Positions 50,161-60,476 of a stretch of DNA of 64,000 nt are shown in pieces (the first letter of the stretch is position 1; the number at the start of each line of letters is the position of its first letter). The notes under the pieces are model-generated. The model ran no database searches and was not told the origin of the DNA. It saw only the letters and a program-made list of their open reading frames with translations. Position numbers and translations under genes: made by a program. The stretch is from Microstegium vimineum (Eukaryota; Streptophyta; Magnoliopsida; Poales; Poaceae), in assembly GCA_022036555.1 (NCBI GenBank), contig CM039137.1, positions 27,893,862 to 27,957,861 on the forward strand, read 5' to 3'.

Positions 50161-50913
50161 GATTGCTTGTTTTTTCTAGGAAAAATATAATGTATTTATT
50201 TTCCGTCACGAGCTATGATGAAATAGGACTCGTATGGAAAACCAGTTGTTTTCGAGTCAGAATCACATGCATGACCCAATATAATAGGTTTAGGAATCGA
50301 ACTTTGTATCACGTTAGAGAGGATCTATTGAAACTTGTATGAGTAAAAAATGGCTAGAAATTTTGCCTCTTTATTATTAGGTATAGATAAATAAATTATT
50401 ATATATTATTAGGTATATATTATTATTTTGGAGAGTAAATTTAGTACTAAATTAAGAGAATTTATTAATAAGTTTTAAAAATTAAGAGTAAAATTTAGTA
50501 CTACTAAACTAAGAGTGAATTCAGTTCTAAATTGTTGGAGATGGTCTTCTCTTTGACATTACCTCTGTGCATACATCTCGTGCACATGCTAAGGAAAACA
50601 ACAGCGTCTCTATGGCCAGCAGCCCAAAACTCCAGGCAAAATAGCCCACGCTGGGCCGTTAACACATTGCGGCCATGGGCATTTCAGATGTGGCCCAATA
50701 AGCAACAGAGTACTGTATTTGGTAAGTAGGCCCTGGAGGCGTCCATCACGATGCAAGAATTTCAGTCTGAAGACGAAAACAGGTGAAGGGCAGGTGTTAA
50801 AGGGGTTATAGTTTCAAGATATTTACTTGTATGGTCTTGGAAAAAGTGCATCTTTTTTATATGGTCTTTTTTTTCTTGAACTTATCTATATGGTCCTAGA
50901 ACGAAATTTTCTT
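50159..50913. other. Intergenic repeat-derived DNA
   Basis: AT-rich. 50430-50530 contains repeated AGTACTAAATTAAGAG-type phrases. No gene is supported. Confidence 0.4.
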
Positions 50914-51552
50914 GTCTTCCGTCCGATTCTAATCCCTAACGGTGTTAAGTGTTGCCCATAGCAAGAAAAACAAGATTTTAGTATAAAAACTGTATCTATT
51001 TCATACAACCTCGGATGAGGACGATTTTATATGAAAATGATAGCCCTCGATGAGATATACAAATTTTTAGTTTTTAGTTTTTTAATTTGAGGTTATTAAG
51101 TTGCTCAAAAAAATTAATCAATATTTCAACAATATATCAATCGCATACCAGCACTTGTCGCATTGGAAAAAAACATATTTTTGTTATATGGTGTCAAAAG
51201 ATACTTTATATATGAAAGTTATAACTCTCGATGAGATCTACAACTTCATAGCTGTATTTTTTTTTCATTTGAGATCATTAAGATGCAAAATAAATAGTAA
51301 TATAATGTTTTAAATACTGCTGAAACATAATTTATTTTTTGAGCAACTTAACAATCTCAATTAAAAAAACTCAACACAAGAAAGTTGTAGATCTCGTTGA
51401 GGGCTATAATTTTCATATAAAAATCATTCTCATCTGAGGTCGTATGAAATAGATACGATTTTTCAACTGAAACCTTATTTTTCTCGCTAGGAGTAAAACG
51501 GTAATTTTGCCCAACATTTAACACTGTTGGGAGCCTGAATCAGACGGAAGGC
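50914..51552. repeat. Large inverted repeat with a third internal copy
   Basis: The left arm (about 50914-51116) and right arm (about 51333-51552) are reverse complements with scattered mismatches, both carrying AGTGTTAA-type, TATCTATTTCATAC and CTCGATGAGAT blocks. Between them (about 51190-51300) lies a further direct copy of the inner module (ATATGAAAGTTATA ... CTCGATGAGATCTACAA). No transposase. It is probably a foldback or MULE/CACTA-derived element. Confidence 0.7.
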
Positions 51553-51639
51553 CCCGTGCTGCGCTCGCGGTGGTTCAAATCTGAGACCTTAGCCTCGCGA
51601 ATAAACTCCTCTACCACTCCACCCGTATGTCACTTGTGT

Positions 51640-51931
51640 TCACATTCCATTTTAGTTTCTCATATTCTATACTAAACCGATTTCTACCAGCGGATTTCTT
51701 AAGGGAACCGCCTGTAGAAATCGATTTGTACAGGTGGTTCCTTAAGAAAACCGTCTCTAGAAATCATGTATTTTTACAGATGGGTTTCTTAAGGAAATCG
51801 CCTGTAAAAATTGGTTTTCACAGACGATTCAAGAGTCGAGTCCGACAATTTATTTTCACAAGCGTTTGGTAACGGAAACCGCCTGTAACCATTTTGGGCC
51901 ACCGTTGTCGTAGAGGTTTTTTCTACTAGTG
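51640..51931. mobile_element. CACTA transposon terminus with subterminal repeats
   Basis: The block ends TTTTTTCTACTAGTG at 51931, whose reverse is CACTAGTAGAAAA, a classic CACTA end. Just inside are at least four ACCGCCTGTAGAAATC / ACAGGTGGTTCCTTAAG copies in both orientations (51680-51890). The partner terminus was not found, so it is a fragment or one end of a decayed element. Confidence 0.75.
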
Positions 51932-53327
51932 TCTGAACCTGAATATGCACACGAAATTATCCTACCGTCCACGTCTCACGCGCAACACGCCAGCGAAGCG
52001 AGCACGGCTGAAAACCACACAGCTCCACGTCCGCGCTATACTACACGTAGTAGTGCACAAGCCAGGCGCCAGCCAGTTATTGCGCATTTAAGTGAACGGC
52101 CGACGAGTGGAAGACCGACCGCTCACCATCGCTGTGCCTGCCAGACCAGCTAGCTATCGAGCGCACGCTGTCGTCGTCGTTGCGATGGTGTCGGCTCGTG
52201 TGGCGCGAGACGACGCCATGGCTGACGCCGTCCCTCTCACCCGTGGTGGAGGCGTGGTGGATCGAGTGGAGCACCCAGCACTACAAGCGAGAGCTATAGC
52301 TAGCTAGCTGCTCGTAGGCTAGCTTAGGCAGCGATACACAATTATTTCTCTGAAGAAAGGTGGTGAAATGAATGTCATATGTGTGCACCCGCGCGCTCGG
52401 CGGAATGCGGATCTCGCGTTTCTCTTCTGTGGTGCGTTCCAGGTCGGAGCAAATATTCCGCTCGCTCGCCCGCTCGCCGTGTCGCGCTCATGGGTCCAGG
52501 TGACCTTTCGCTTTCGGTCTCTTCTTTTTTTCTTCCCGCCATGCTTCAGCTAGCTCAGCTGCTCCTGCTCCGGCGTCTTCCCCCCGAAACAACTCCAAAC
52601 AAAAGACAGGGCCACACCGAAAGAGCCCGGCTTTATTCGGGCCGAAAAGACAGGCAGGCAGGTTCATGTGAGATGATGCTCGTGCTCCCGTGTCACACAC
52701 AGCTACTGCTGCCCCCCCGTCTGAATCTGAATCTAATGCGCAACGCTGTGACGGATACGCATACACGCTTGTAGGTAATGCAAGCAATGATGATCTTGCA
52801 TAGGCGTGCTCGTAACCACTGATAAAAGGATGGGCGGATGGGGTTTGGCACCTGGCGATCCCTTTATTTTGAGGTGAGACCAAGCCGTAAAGCCCTCTCG
52901 CTCACTTCTCAAGGCACGACGGCTGGCGCTACAGCACACAAGAACGAAAGACAAGATGCAGTTAACTTTAAACAGTAACCAGTCCTCAGATGAGGAAAAA
53001 AAATGCACACCGTACCAAGCTTTATTTGCTGCCCTTTTCTCAAATAGTACAGGTTCAATCAAGATTGGGAACTTTCATATCACGCGGCAATGCCACTGCA
53101 AGTATATTACAGATCGGGATCGGGTAACATGTGGTCCAAATGCAACTTGTAATAATCACTTTAAGAGAGGGGCCACGGCCAACAACACATGCGTCCACCA
53201 TATATGACCACTTCATGGCTACAGCAAGCACAATTACAACCAAGATAACACCAGAGCCAAATGCAACGAGGTACACTAATGGCCTAATGCCGGCAACCTG
53301 TTGTTGTCTTTTACCTTTGTTCTCCAT
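51932..53327. other. Intergenic DNA and 3' UTR of the Tubby-like gene
   Basis: No gene is supported in 51932-52900. The part nearest 53327 is presumably the 3' UTR of the minus-strand Tubby-like gene. CTAGCTAGCTAG-type palindromes occur near 52295-52325. Confidence 0.45.
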
Positions 53328-55288
53328 TTATTCACAGGCCAGTTTTGTATCGAAGCTGCTGAGACAAATGGCGAATGCCTGGAAAGCCGAGAGAGGGTAT
53401 CGGTAGTCCATTGTGAACATATCCCTTGCCACTTTTCCAAACTGAAGAATCACCTTGTCAGGATCTGATGGAGCAGGCTGCGAGGGGGTTGGAGCACCTG
53501 CAGGTGGCGGGGTTGTCGCGGCAATCAGCTGGAAGTTCTTCACCGAGGCGATTGTCACTCGGCCACGGAAGTTGAGGCACCAGCACTGCAGCTGTTCGTG
53601 CCACCTAGGCGGCTTATTGCGAAGCACCAATGGCCTCTCCTTGGTTTCAGTCTCCTCGTCGTTGTCCAATCTGCCTCCAGCAATGCTCGAGAAGCGAGCA
53701 CTGCTGCCAGGAATGCCTGTGAAGCGGGCACTGCTGCCAGGAATGCCTGTGAAGCGAGCACTGCTGCCACCAATGTCAGAGAAGCGAGCGCTGCTGCCAC
53801 CAATGTCAGAGAAGCGAGCGCTATTGAAATCCATGGATGAGTCCATGATGGACTTGGACAATGAGGTGGTGCTACGGAACGACTGCGTGAAGGACGCCAT
53901 GCTCCGGAATGAGTCCTCCAAGGCTCGAGGTACAATCTGCTCTGGCTGTCCAGGCACTATGCCACCTGGCTCCACTGATGAAGCGGGTATGGAGTGCATG
54001 ATGCATCGCATCCTTCTAGGACCTCTTGTGCCAAGAACATTTAGCTCATACGACACCTGAGCGATGTTGTAACTAACAGAAGGCAACTTTGGAGAGACTT
54101 TTGTGGAGTTGAACCTCCTGCTGGTCCTTCCGGCGGGAGGAACTACAGCCCCATTATAGGGTGGTTGTGTATCATAAATTAAAAATCTTGTGCCAAGGAA
54201 GTTCGACCTGAAAATTGGCAATGCTATGCTTCTTGTTAAACAGTCAAACAGACAAAAAAAAACTTAGTATATCTATAAAAAAACATAATGTTTACCTTAT
54301 TTTTCCAATGTAGGTTCTGCTTGATCTTGAGATGTTGCCAGAATCCATAGATATAGTGTACTCGGTGCATGTAGTTTTGCGGTGTCTTTTAGCTGATAAG
54401 AGGAATTTCCCACTTTCTGAAGTAACAACTGTGCACAGAAGAAATAAAATGAGTCAACAAATTTGACAAGGTGAAATAAGATAAATAGTCCATATAACAT
54501 CTCCTAACTACGAATATTCTCATGAAGGTGAGATTAGAACACCACACAGCTACAACTGATGAAGAGGTTTACAGGATATAATTGCACTCAAACAAGAGAA
54601 CACATCTGGCTAATCATAAACCCATATGCTCCATAAAACAGGATAAAAATTATGAGCATTGCTATTGAATCTTGAAAGTGTGCAAAACATGTGACGTACC
54701 ATTGCTAAGGCATAGGTAGAGATGGTAAGTGGATTTTGACCTATTCCTCTTTATAAAACACTGAATCATTGTATTTCCATCTCTAGGACCAGGCTGTCAA
54801 AGAAACAAACAATGTATCAAGGACGAGAAAGATATCCGCAGCTCAAGGTTCGGAGCTAATTCACAACAGCATTTGGTTTCAAGTTGCTATAACCGAAGGA
54901 GGTTGATTGTTCTTCCCGTTACCTGTTTTAGAGACACAGGGAAGGTGAGCTTCCCACAAAACTCTGGGCTCAACACAATCTCTTTACACATCTCCCTCCA
55001 TGTCCTACAAACAGCTGCGAAGTAAACGACGTGCTTCCGTACTGGCCAGGTGCTCTCATCAGCCTCCAGTCTCCGTATGATATCACGGATGAGTTCAGGA
55101 GGTAGATTCGCCCAGCGACTTTCACGAATTAGGGAAGGTGAGTCATCAACCACATGCGATGAGCTCTGGGTCTTCCCTTTGTGATGCCCAGTGATGCCAT
55201 AAATGCTTGCGAGGGTCACCTCAAAGCTTCTCCTCGACAAACTGCCGAAGCCATCCCTAACATCACGGACTATGCTACGAAATGACAT
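53328..55288 (-). CDS. Tubby-like F-box protein
   Basis: Four coding exons on the minus strand (54923-55288, 54700-54793, 54296-54428, 53328-54207) give 490 aa. An F-box lies at about residues 58-110 (WANLPPELIRDIIRRLE, VCRTWREMCKEIV). The Tubby domain runs from about 123 to 490 (GNTMIQCFIKRN, FLLSAKRHRKTTCTEY, SRSSRTYIGKIR, NFLGTRFLIYD) and ends in the family's FAICLSSFDTKLACE. Plant TLPs bind phosphoinositides at the plasma membrane and, through the F-box, SKP1 of SCF ubiquitin ligases; many respond to stress or ABA. Unusual here is a five-fold 10-residue repeat in the variable loop (residues 327-376), making the protein longer than most TLPs. The ATG sits directly after an acceptor (CCGTAG|ATG), so the 5' UTR is spliced. 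Confidence 0.95.
53673..53822 (-). repeat. 30-bp coding minisatellite, 5 copies
   Basis: Encodes SARFSDIGGS twice, SARFTGIPGS twice and SARFSSIAGG once. The paired identical units suggest recent duplication by slippage or unequal exchange. Length stays a multiple of three, so the Tubby frame is intact. Confidence 0.95.
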
Positions 55289-55440
55289 CTACGGTCACCA
55301 ATTCCAAATAACAAGGCATACAAAATCCAGGAGACTATAGCCTGACAATGGAAAACAAATAAAGGTTACAAACTACTAGACTAGGTTTTTAAGAATTTGA
55401 CTTGATAGAAGATGAACAAGGAACAGGTAGCTTGAAGTAC

Positions 55441-55505
55441 CTCCTTTGAAATGACAACAGCAATAGAAAGCGCATATGCAAAAGAAATAGTGGCTACAAG
55501 CTGCC
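55441..55505 (-). other. Probable 5' UTR exon of the Tubby-like gene
   Basis: On the minus strand a 65-nt block is bounded by TTTTGCAG|GG and GGAG|GTACTT, and the next acceptor lies just before the start codon. A further leader exon may lie in the GC-rich 56295-56500 with donor AAT|GTGAGT. Predicted from splice signals only. Confidence 0.4.
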
Positions 55506-56458
55506 CTGCAAAAGAAAAGAAAAAAAATGATGAGAGAATGTTTAACATGGATGGAATTGATAGGCATATGGTCACATCATCACAACTTTTAGCTGATTAA
55601 ACATAGACACCCTAACTACCGAGCTTAGCCTAACAAGAAACTAAATCAGATTCCAAATCCATCATTGGTCGGAATGCAAGCAGAGACCTTTGACTTGATT
55701 CCATAACCTATGTTAGGTTCGGAGCATCACTTTGAACCGAAGAAATCTGGGGATTGAAGCTAAACAAACATGGGCACATGCGAGTGCCCAATTCGCACGG
55801 TGGCTGATTGACATACCATTTCGTCGAGGAATTATCCGGCGTGTACAGAACCAACGGTACAAGCAAGCGTACAAGCTACTACTCTACTACAAGGATCCAT
55901 TATTTTATTGCGGGAGATGTTTAGCTTGCTTCGCGTACGCAAGTTGGTTAAATTTGGACGCGAAATACGCGCCGGTAAAAGCGTAGAAATCGAAAGGTTT
56001 CGCTCGTCAAGGGCGCAATGTAACCAGCGAAGCTAAGAGAAGACTGCAGACATAAATAAAAGGCCTAGAAGCCCAGATTCCTCCGAGAAATCTGCCATGG
56101 ACAACACTATATCCAGCAAAATCAGAGCATGCGACCTACCGATCTGGCCAGGAAGGCGCCCGCCTTCAGCACACAGGTCCACTCGCCACACACTCTACAC
56201 ACACTGACCGAGCAGACAAACCCTCCGAAACCTACGAAGCTGGGAACAAAACCGAAAACAACTCAGCAGCCTCCCTTGTGTGACGGGAACTCACATTCCT
56301 GGAAGCCGACGCCGACTCGCCTCGCCCCGCCACCGGGGACACGCGGGACTCAGATCAGTGCACCGGCCACGGGCTCGGCGCGTCCGTCGTGATATCCTTC
56401 ACGGCCACCGCGGCGCCGCAGCTGAAGGGGAGCGGCGAGCGGGAGCTGAGGCGAGGGA

Positions 56459-56461
<3 letters not shown>
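55506..56461. other. Presumed 5' UTR intron and leader of the Tubby-like gene
   Basis: No gene is recognised. An 84-codon plus-strand open frame (55732-55986) has no known domain. The stretch is flanked by likely minus-strand splice sites and is read as leader intron plus first exon. Confidence 0.4.

Positions 56462-56497
<36 letters not shown>
56462..56497. repeat. Poly-G run of about 36
   Basis: An uninterrupted G run, C on the Tubby-like gene strand, in its presumed first exon or promoter. Its length is likely variable and sequencing-prone. Confidence 0.9.
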
Positions 56498-56498
<1 letters not shown>

Positions 56499-59400
56499 GA
56501 GAGAGGCAGGGGAGGAGGAAGAGACGGAATGAGGCGGACAGGGGACCGGGGCCGCTGGGTTTGTTTATCCACCCGGCCCCGGCGGTGGTGCGGCGGGGCC
56601 GGGGTGGGTTGACCGCACCTTTCCGTTCCGTCGCGGTGGGCGGCCTCGTAACGGCGTTTGGTTGGGCCGGGGGCCGGGACTGGGGTCAGCACTCAGCAGC
56701 AGGTGGCAGCACCCGGCAGCGGCTTCTTGCCTTGCCCCGGCGCTCACGCCATGAAAAGCGGGGCTTGCACTGCTCCTCTTTGTTTTTTATCTTTTTTTCC
56801 AGTGCCTTTGTGCTTTGCCCGCCCCACACGCGGCACGGCGGTGGGCCTGCAGTGGTGGGAGTGGGTGGGCCGGTGCTCGGTGGGACGAGTCCGTGCACCG
56901 TGCACCGTGCAGTGCAGGTGCAGCAGCGCTGCACCGGTGAACGAACAGAGCAGTACATCCACCAGATCTGATCGATCCGCAACTCGTGTTACGATCTCTC
57001 AAAAGAGTAGTATACTCCTCACGAGTCGTTATGGAATTGTAACATTCCCTTTCTTTTTTTTTTTGCCACGCGGTAGAACGAGCTAGTGGCAGCAACAGGT
57101 CAGACCGTACGAGTCGCACAAGAGATTCTCAGAAGCAGCTCGCTCAACCCCGCTGGCAATCGATTGTTCTATCATCGCGCAACCGTAGTAGCCATACTAC
57201 ACTCGATGCTGCTTGTCCTTTGACCTGTGGCCACAGTACGCACACTCCATGGGTCCGGATGCACAGTAGAGCGATTCTTGGGAAAAAAAAAGAATTCGGC
57301 GCGATAGTAGTACAACGGCACTCAAACGTGCGCTTAAAGATGCGAAAACGGCGAGTACTCCTACAGTGCTTCCACTTGTCAGCGTCCCATCAACCCCGAC
57401 TTTCTCGTGCAGTTTCCTAGGGTTTGGTTTGCTGAGACCTGCAAGTAGTCGGTGTACTACAAGTTCCCACTGCTGACTTGACTCTGGAACAGCAGCAAAC
57501 TCCCCCGGTGGGTCCAGGCCGGAGGGAGATGGGCTCGCCGTTTTCCGGCAGAGTCCACTCCTGCAGTTTCAACTCTGGAAGGCCAGGTCGTGCGTTTTTA
57601 CCGGACACGAAGAGGCCTGAGGCCAGGGTGAATTTTTCCTGCCGTGCACACCAGCACACAGGCGACTATGAGCACGCAAAGGCTCCGAAAACACAGCGAA
57701 AAAAGAGGCCGCTCCTGAACGCGTGGGGAAAGAAAGGAAAGGAAGCCCCTTGGAGAGAGAATCCAGCCGTGGTCCGCTTTTCACTTTCCAGCGGTGAAGG
57801 GGAGGCCGTGACAGGAAGGAAGGCATAGATAGGGTGGTTGTGTGATTGTGTCTGTGCAGTTGGGTTCGTTACGGTGACGCATGCGGATGGAATGCCGGGG
57901 CTTTGGCTTCACGGCCCCGCGCCGTCTGGTGTTCGGTGGGAGCGAGCACGGCTCCGTCCGTCCATCCGCTGTCGTCGCCGTCGCCGTCGCCGTGGCTGCC
58001 TGGCCAAGAACGTTCCAGCGATCGAGACGTCACCCCCGCAGGTGGCAATTTCCCAGTTGGGGTTGGGTCCAGCGCGGCTCGGGCGGCCTCTGACGCCAGC
58101 CAGTCGTGACCAATAGAGCGCCCGAGCGCCACCCAGTGGCAGCAGGACGGCGTTCCTCCAAAATCCAATCCATACCAGTTTTGCACGAAACGGACGATAA
58201 ATAAATAAAGGAGCCATCCTATAAAACCCCCACCTGCTGCCTTAATCTACTTTGGTGAGATAGCCAAAAATCCTGCGAATTTGGGAAATAAGGGTTTATT
58301 GGGTGACTAGGATACATTTCTTATTCTATATTGCACATGTAGATCGAGGTTAGATGAAGCTGCTGCTAGCTGCAGCTAGCCAAAGACGACAGTTTCAAAT
58401 AAATTTAAATCATGGCAGGGTGGCAGGTTCATACTAGCACATCACACTAGTTGAGGATTAATCAGAGGTTAGCGCTGTACTGAATCTGAACGCCCCGTTC
58501 CAACTCTTGAAATAAATAATGCTGTGTCGTCTTGTACACAAGCATTTGTCAATTTGTAGATATGGACGTATAAAGGCTGAAATCATCGTCGTTATCACTC
58601 CAACCACTACACCATCTAAACAAATCAGGCTGCTGCCATCAACATTTAACTAAACCCAGCCGATGCATGAATCATACATACATAGGCCAAGGATAAGATA
58701 ATGCTGCATGCGTACGAGTCCACTGTCCACGCATCTGTCCGCTTTCAGACGGAACGAGGAACTCAAACACAACATTATTATTAGCAGTTTCATTTCATCG
58801 TCTCAGTCCTGCTCCTAATCCTATAGCTATCTGCAGCTATCTTCTTGGTTTTCTTGCCCTGAAAGACGGATGGCAGTGCTTGAACGACCGACTGCCGCAG
58901 CCCCACAAAGGCTGCGGCCAGGGCTTCCGCTGGGCTCCCTCGTCTCGTCCAATCCTCCTGCTCATGTGGCCGCATGCTGACAGACCGAAAGATTGGTGCT
59001 TTGGTTTCATGCTGCTGTATTCTTTCCTCCTTTTTCAGCGATACGTTTGCGTCACCAGGAAAATAAAAGCTGGGGTTGATGCTACCGATGCTTCTTTCTC
59101 ATTCATTCAACGGCAGCATCAAGAAAGGAGAGCACAGAGCAGAGTACGTAGCAGTGATCTGATCGAGTGGTAAACGTTCAAACAGCCAGCAGCAGGGGCA
59201 GCATGATAGTGCCTAGACATTTCTCGGGAGCGAGACCAATAAAGCTGTATGGACTTTTGGGAGGAGAGGAGGGAACAAAAACAAAGTCGTATATACGGCA
59301 CGCGTACATGAAAATGTCAACAGGGGTGTACAGATACTTATGACGTGCAGTCCAGCTGGGCTGGCCTGGGCATAACTTTTGCCGTCCGGGGATTATTTAT

Positions 59401-60130
59401 CTTGACATCAAATAAGATAACATTTTTGCTTTTTCAGCGTGTATTTGATAAGACATGTGTGTGCGGATGTAAACGTAGAGAATCATCAGATGCCGCTTGG
59501 TCTAACATGTTCCATATGCTTAAAAAAAGTGTCAGTGGAACATCAGCGAAAGCGGTAGTAGCTCAGATTAATTTCCTGCTTCTGATGCTAGCTAGGGTCC
59601 GTGGGGAAAAGTACAAAGGGAGAGGCGTTACGGAGAGGGGGACAAACAAGAGAGTGAAATCTGTATGCTGACCTCGGCTCTACACTACTACGGAGTACCT
59701 GTCATCGAACTGTTCCACTATCGTGAGCTCTTGCGACGCATTTTCGTCAGACCTTGCTGACATGTTAGGTGATGCTGGATTCTTTGAGAACGAGAACAGG
59801 GGACCTCCAAGAGAGGAGCATGTGTTTATTCACATAAATATCCACTGTTTGCATTAGTAATGCAGGGGGGTAAATAACAACGTGATGTGTTTGATGAAAT
59901 GATGAACGATCCGTTTCCATATGTGAATGTTTGTTTTTTCTATTAAATAAAGGTTCAAGCATGAAGCTTTTGTTTGTTTTTTTAAGAGAAGAACAGTTAG
60001 TAGGTTTCAATTTCAGCCTTTGTCACTTTGTGGAGCTGAAGAAATCGTGATGCCCGAAAAGAGAGAAGCTGGATAGCTGGAAGTATCCTTGGTCATTTTT
60101 GGCTCTTGATGCACCATAAAGAAATGCAGA
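56498..60130. other. Long intergenic region between divergent TLP and LSM3 genes
   Basis: GC-rich to about 58100, presumably the TLP promoter side, with many overlapping open frames on both strands but no domain or splice pattern. 58200-60130 is mixed-composition non-coding DNA. No mobile-element boundary is confirmed. Confidence 0.45.
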
Positions 60131-60213
60131 TGCAATGCTCTTAAAAAATAGTACGTAGATCGATTGGTGCTACCTGAACGGGCCTACAAACTCGACGAAG
60201 GCTAAATTTCTGC

Positions 60214-60279
60214 GGGCCCATGACAGCACATCTTTCGCATTGGCCCATCTGAAGAATACGGGCCTCTAATAAGGCCCAT
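60214..60279 (+). promoter_or_regulatory. Site II-type GCCCA elements upstream of LSM3
   Basis: GGGCCCA (60214-60220), TGGCCCA (60241-60247) and AGGCCCAT (60272-60279) match the TGGGCY/GGCCCA elements found in many plant housekeeping and ribosome/RNA-processing promoters. They lie 200-260 bp before the ATG. Confidence 0.55.
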
Positions 60280-60476
60280 AAGGCATTTTGACCCTGGCGA
60301 GCAAGATGCTTTACAGAAGCACAGAGAGGTCCAGCGGGCGCCACAAACCGCGAGCACATCCGCCGCCGAAGCCAGTGCCAGTGTCCGACCCAGGGTTCGA
60401 TTCGTTAGGTAGCTAGGGTTTAGAGGTTTCTGGGCGCGGAGCGGCGGGAGGGTAGGCAGTGAACGAGGCGGCGGCG

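Noticed and set aside
49914..50342. 142-codon frame rich in YI repeats
   Set aside because: It is a translation of (TA)n and (CT)n microsatellites.
51570..51590. Second B-box-like GGTTCAAATC
   Set aside because: No A box at the right distance and no acceptor stem.
55732..55986. 84-codon plus-strand frame in the TLP upstream region
   Set aside because: No known family. It overlaps the presumed 5' UTR intron of the minus-strand gene and lacks promoter or splice context.
57478..58217. Several 85-116-codon frames on both strands
   Set aside because: Overlapping, GC-driven and without motifs. No single frame shows coding-like structure.
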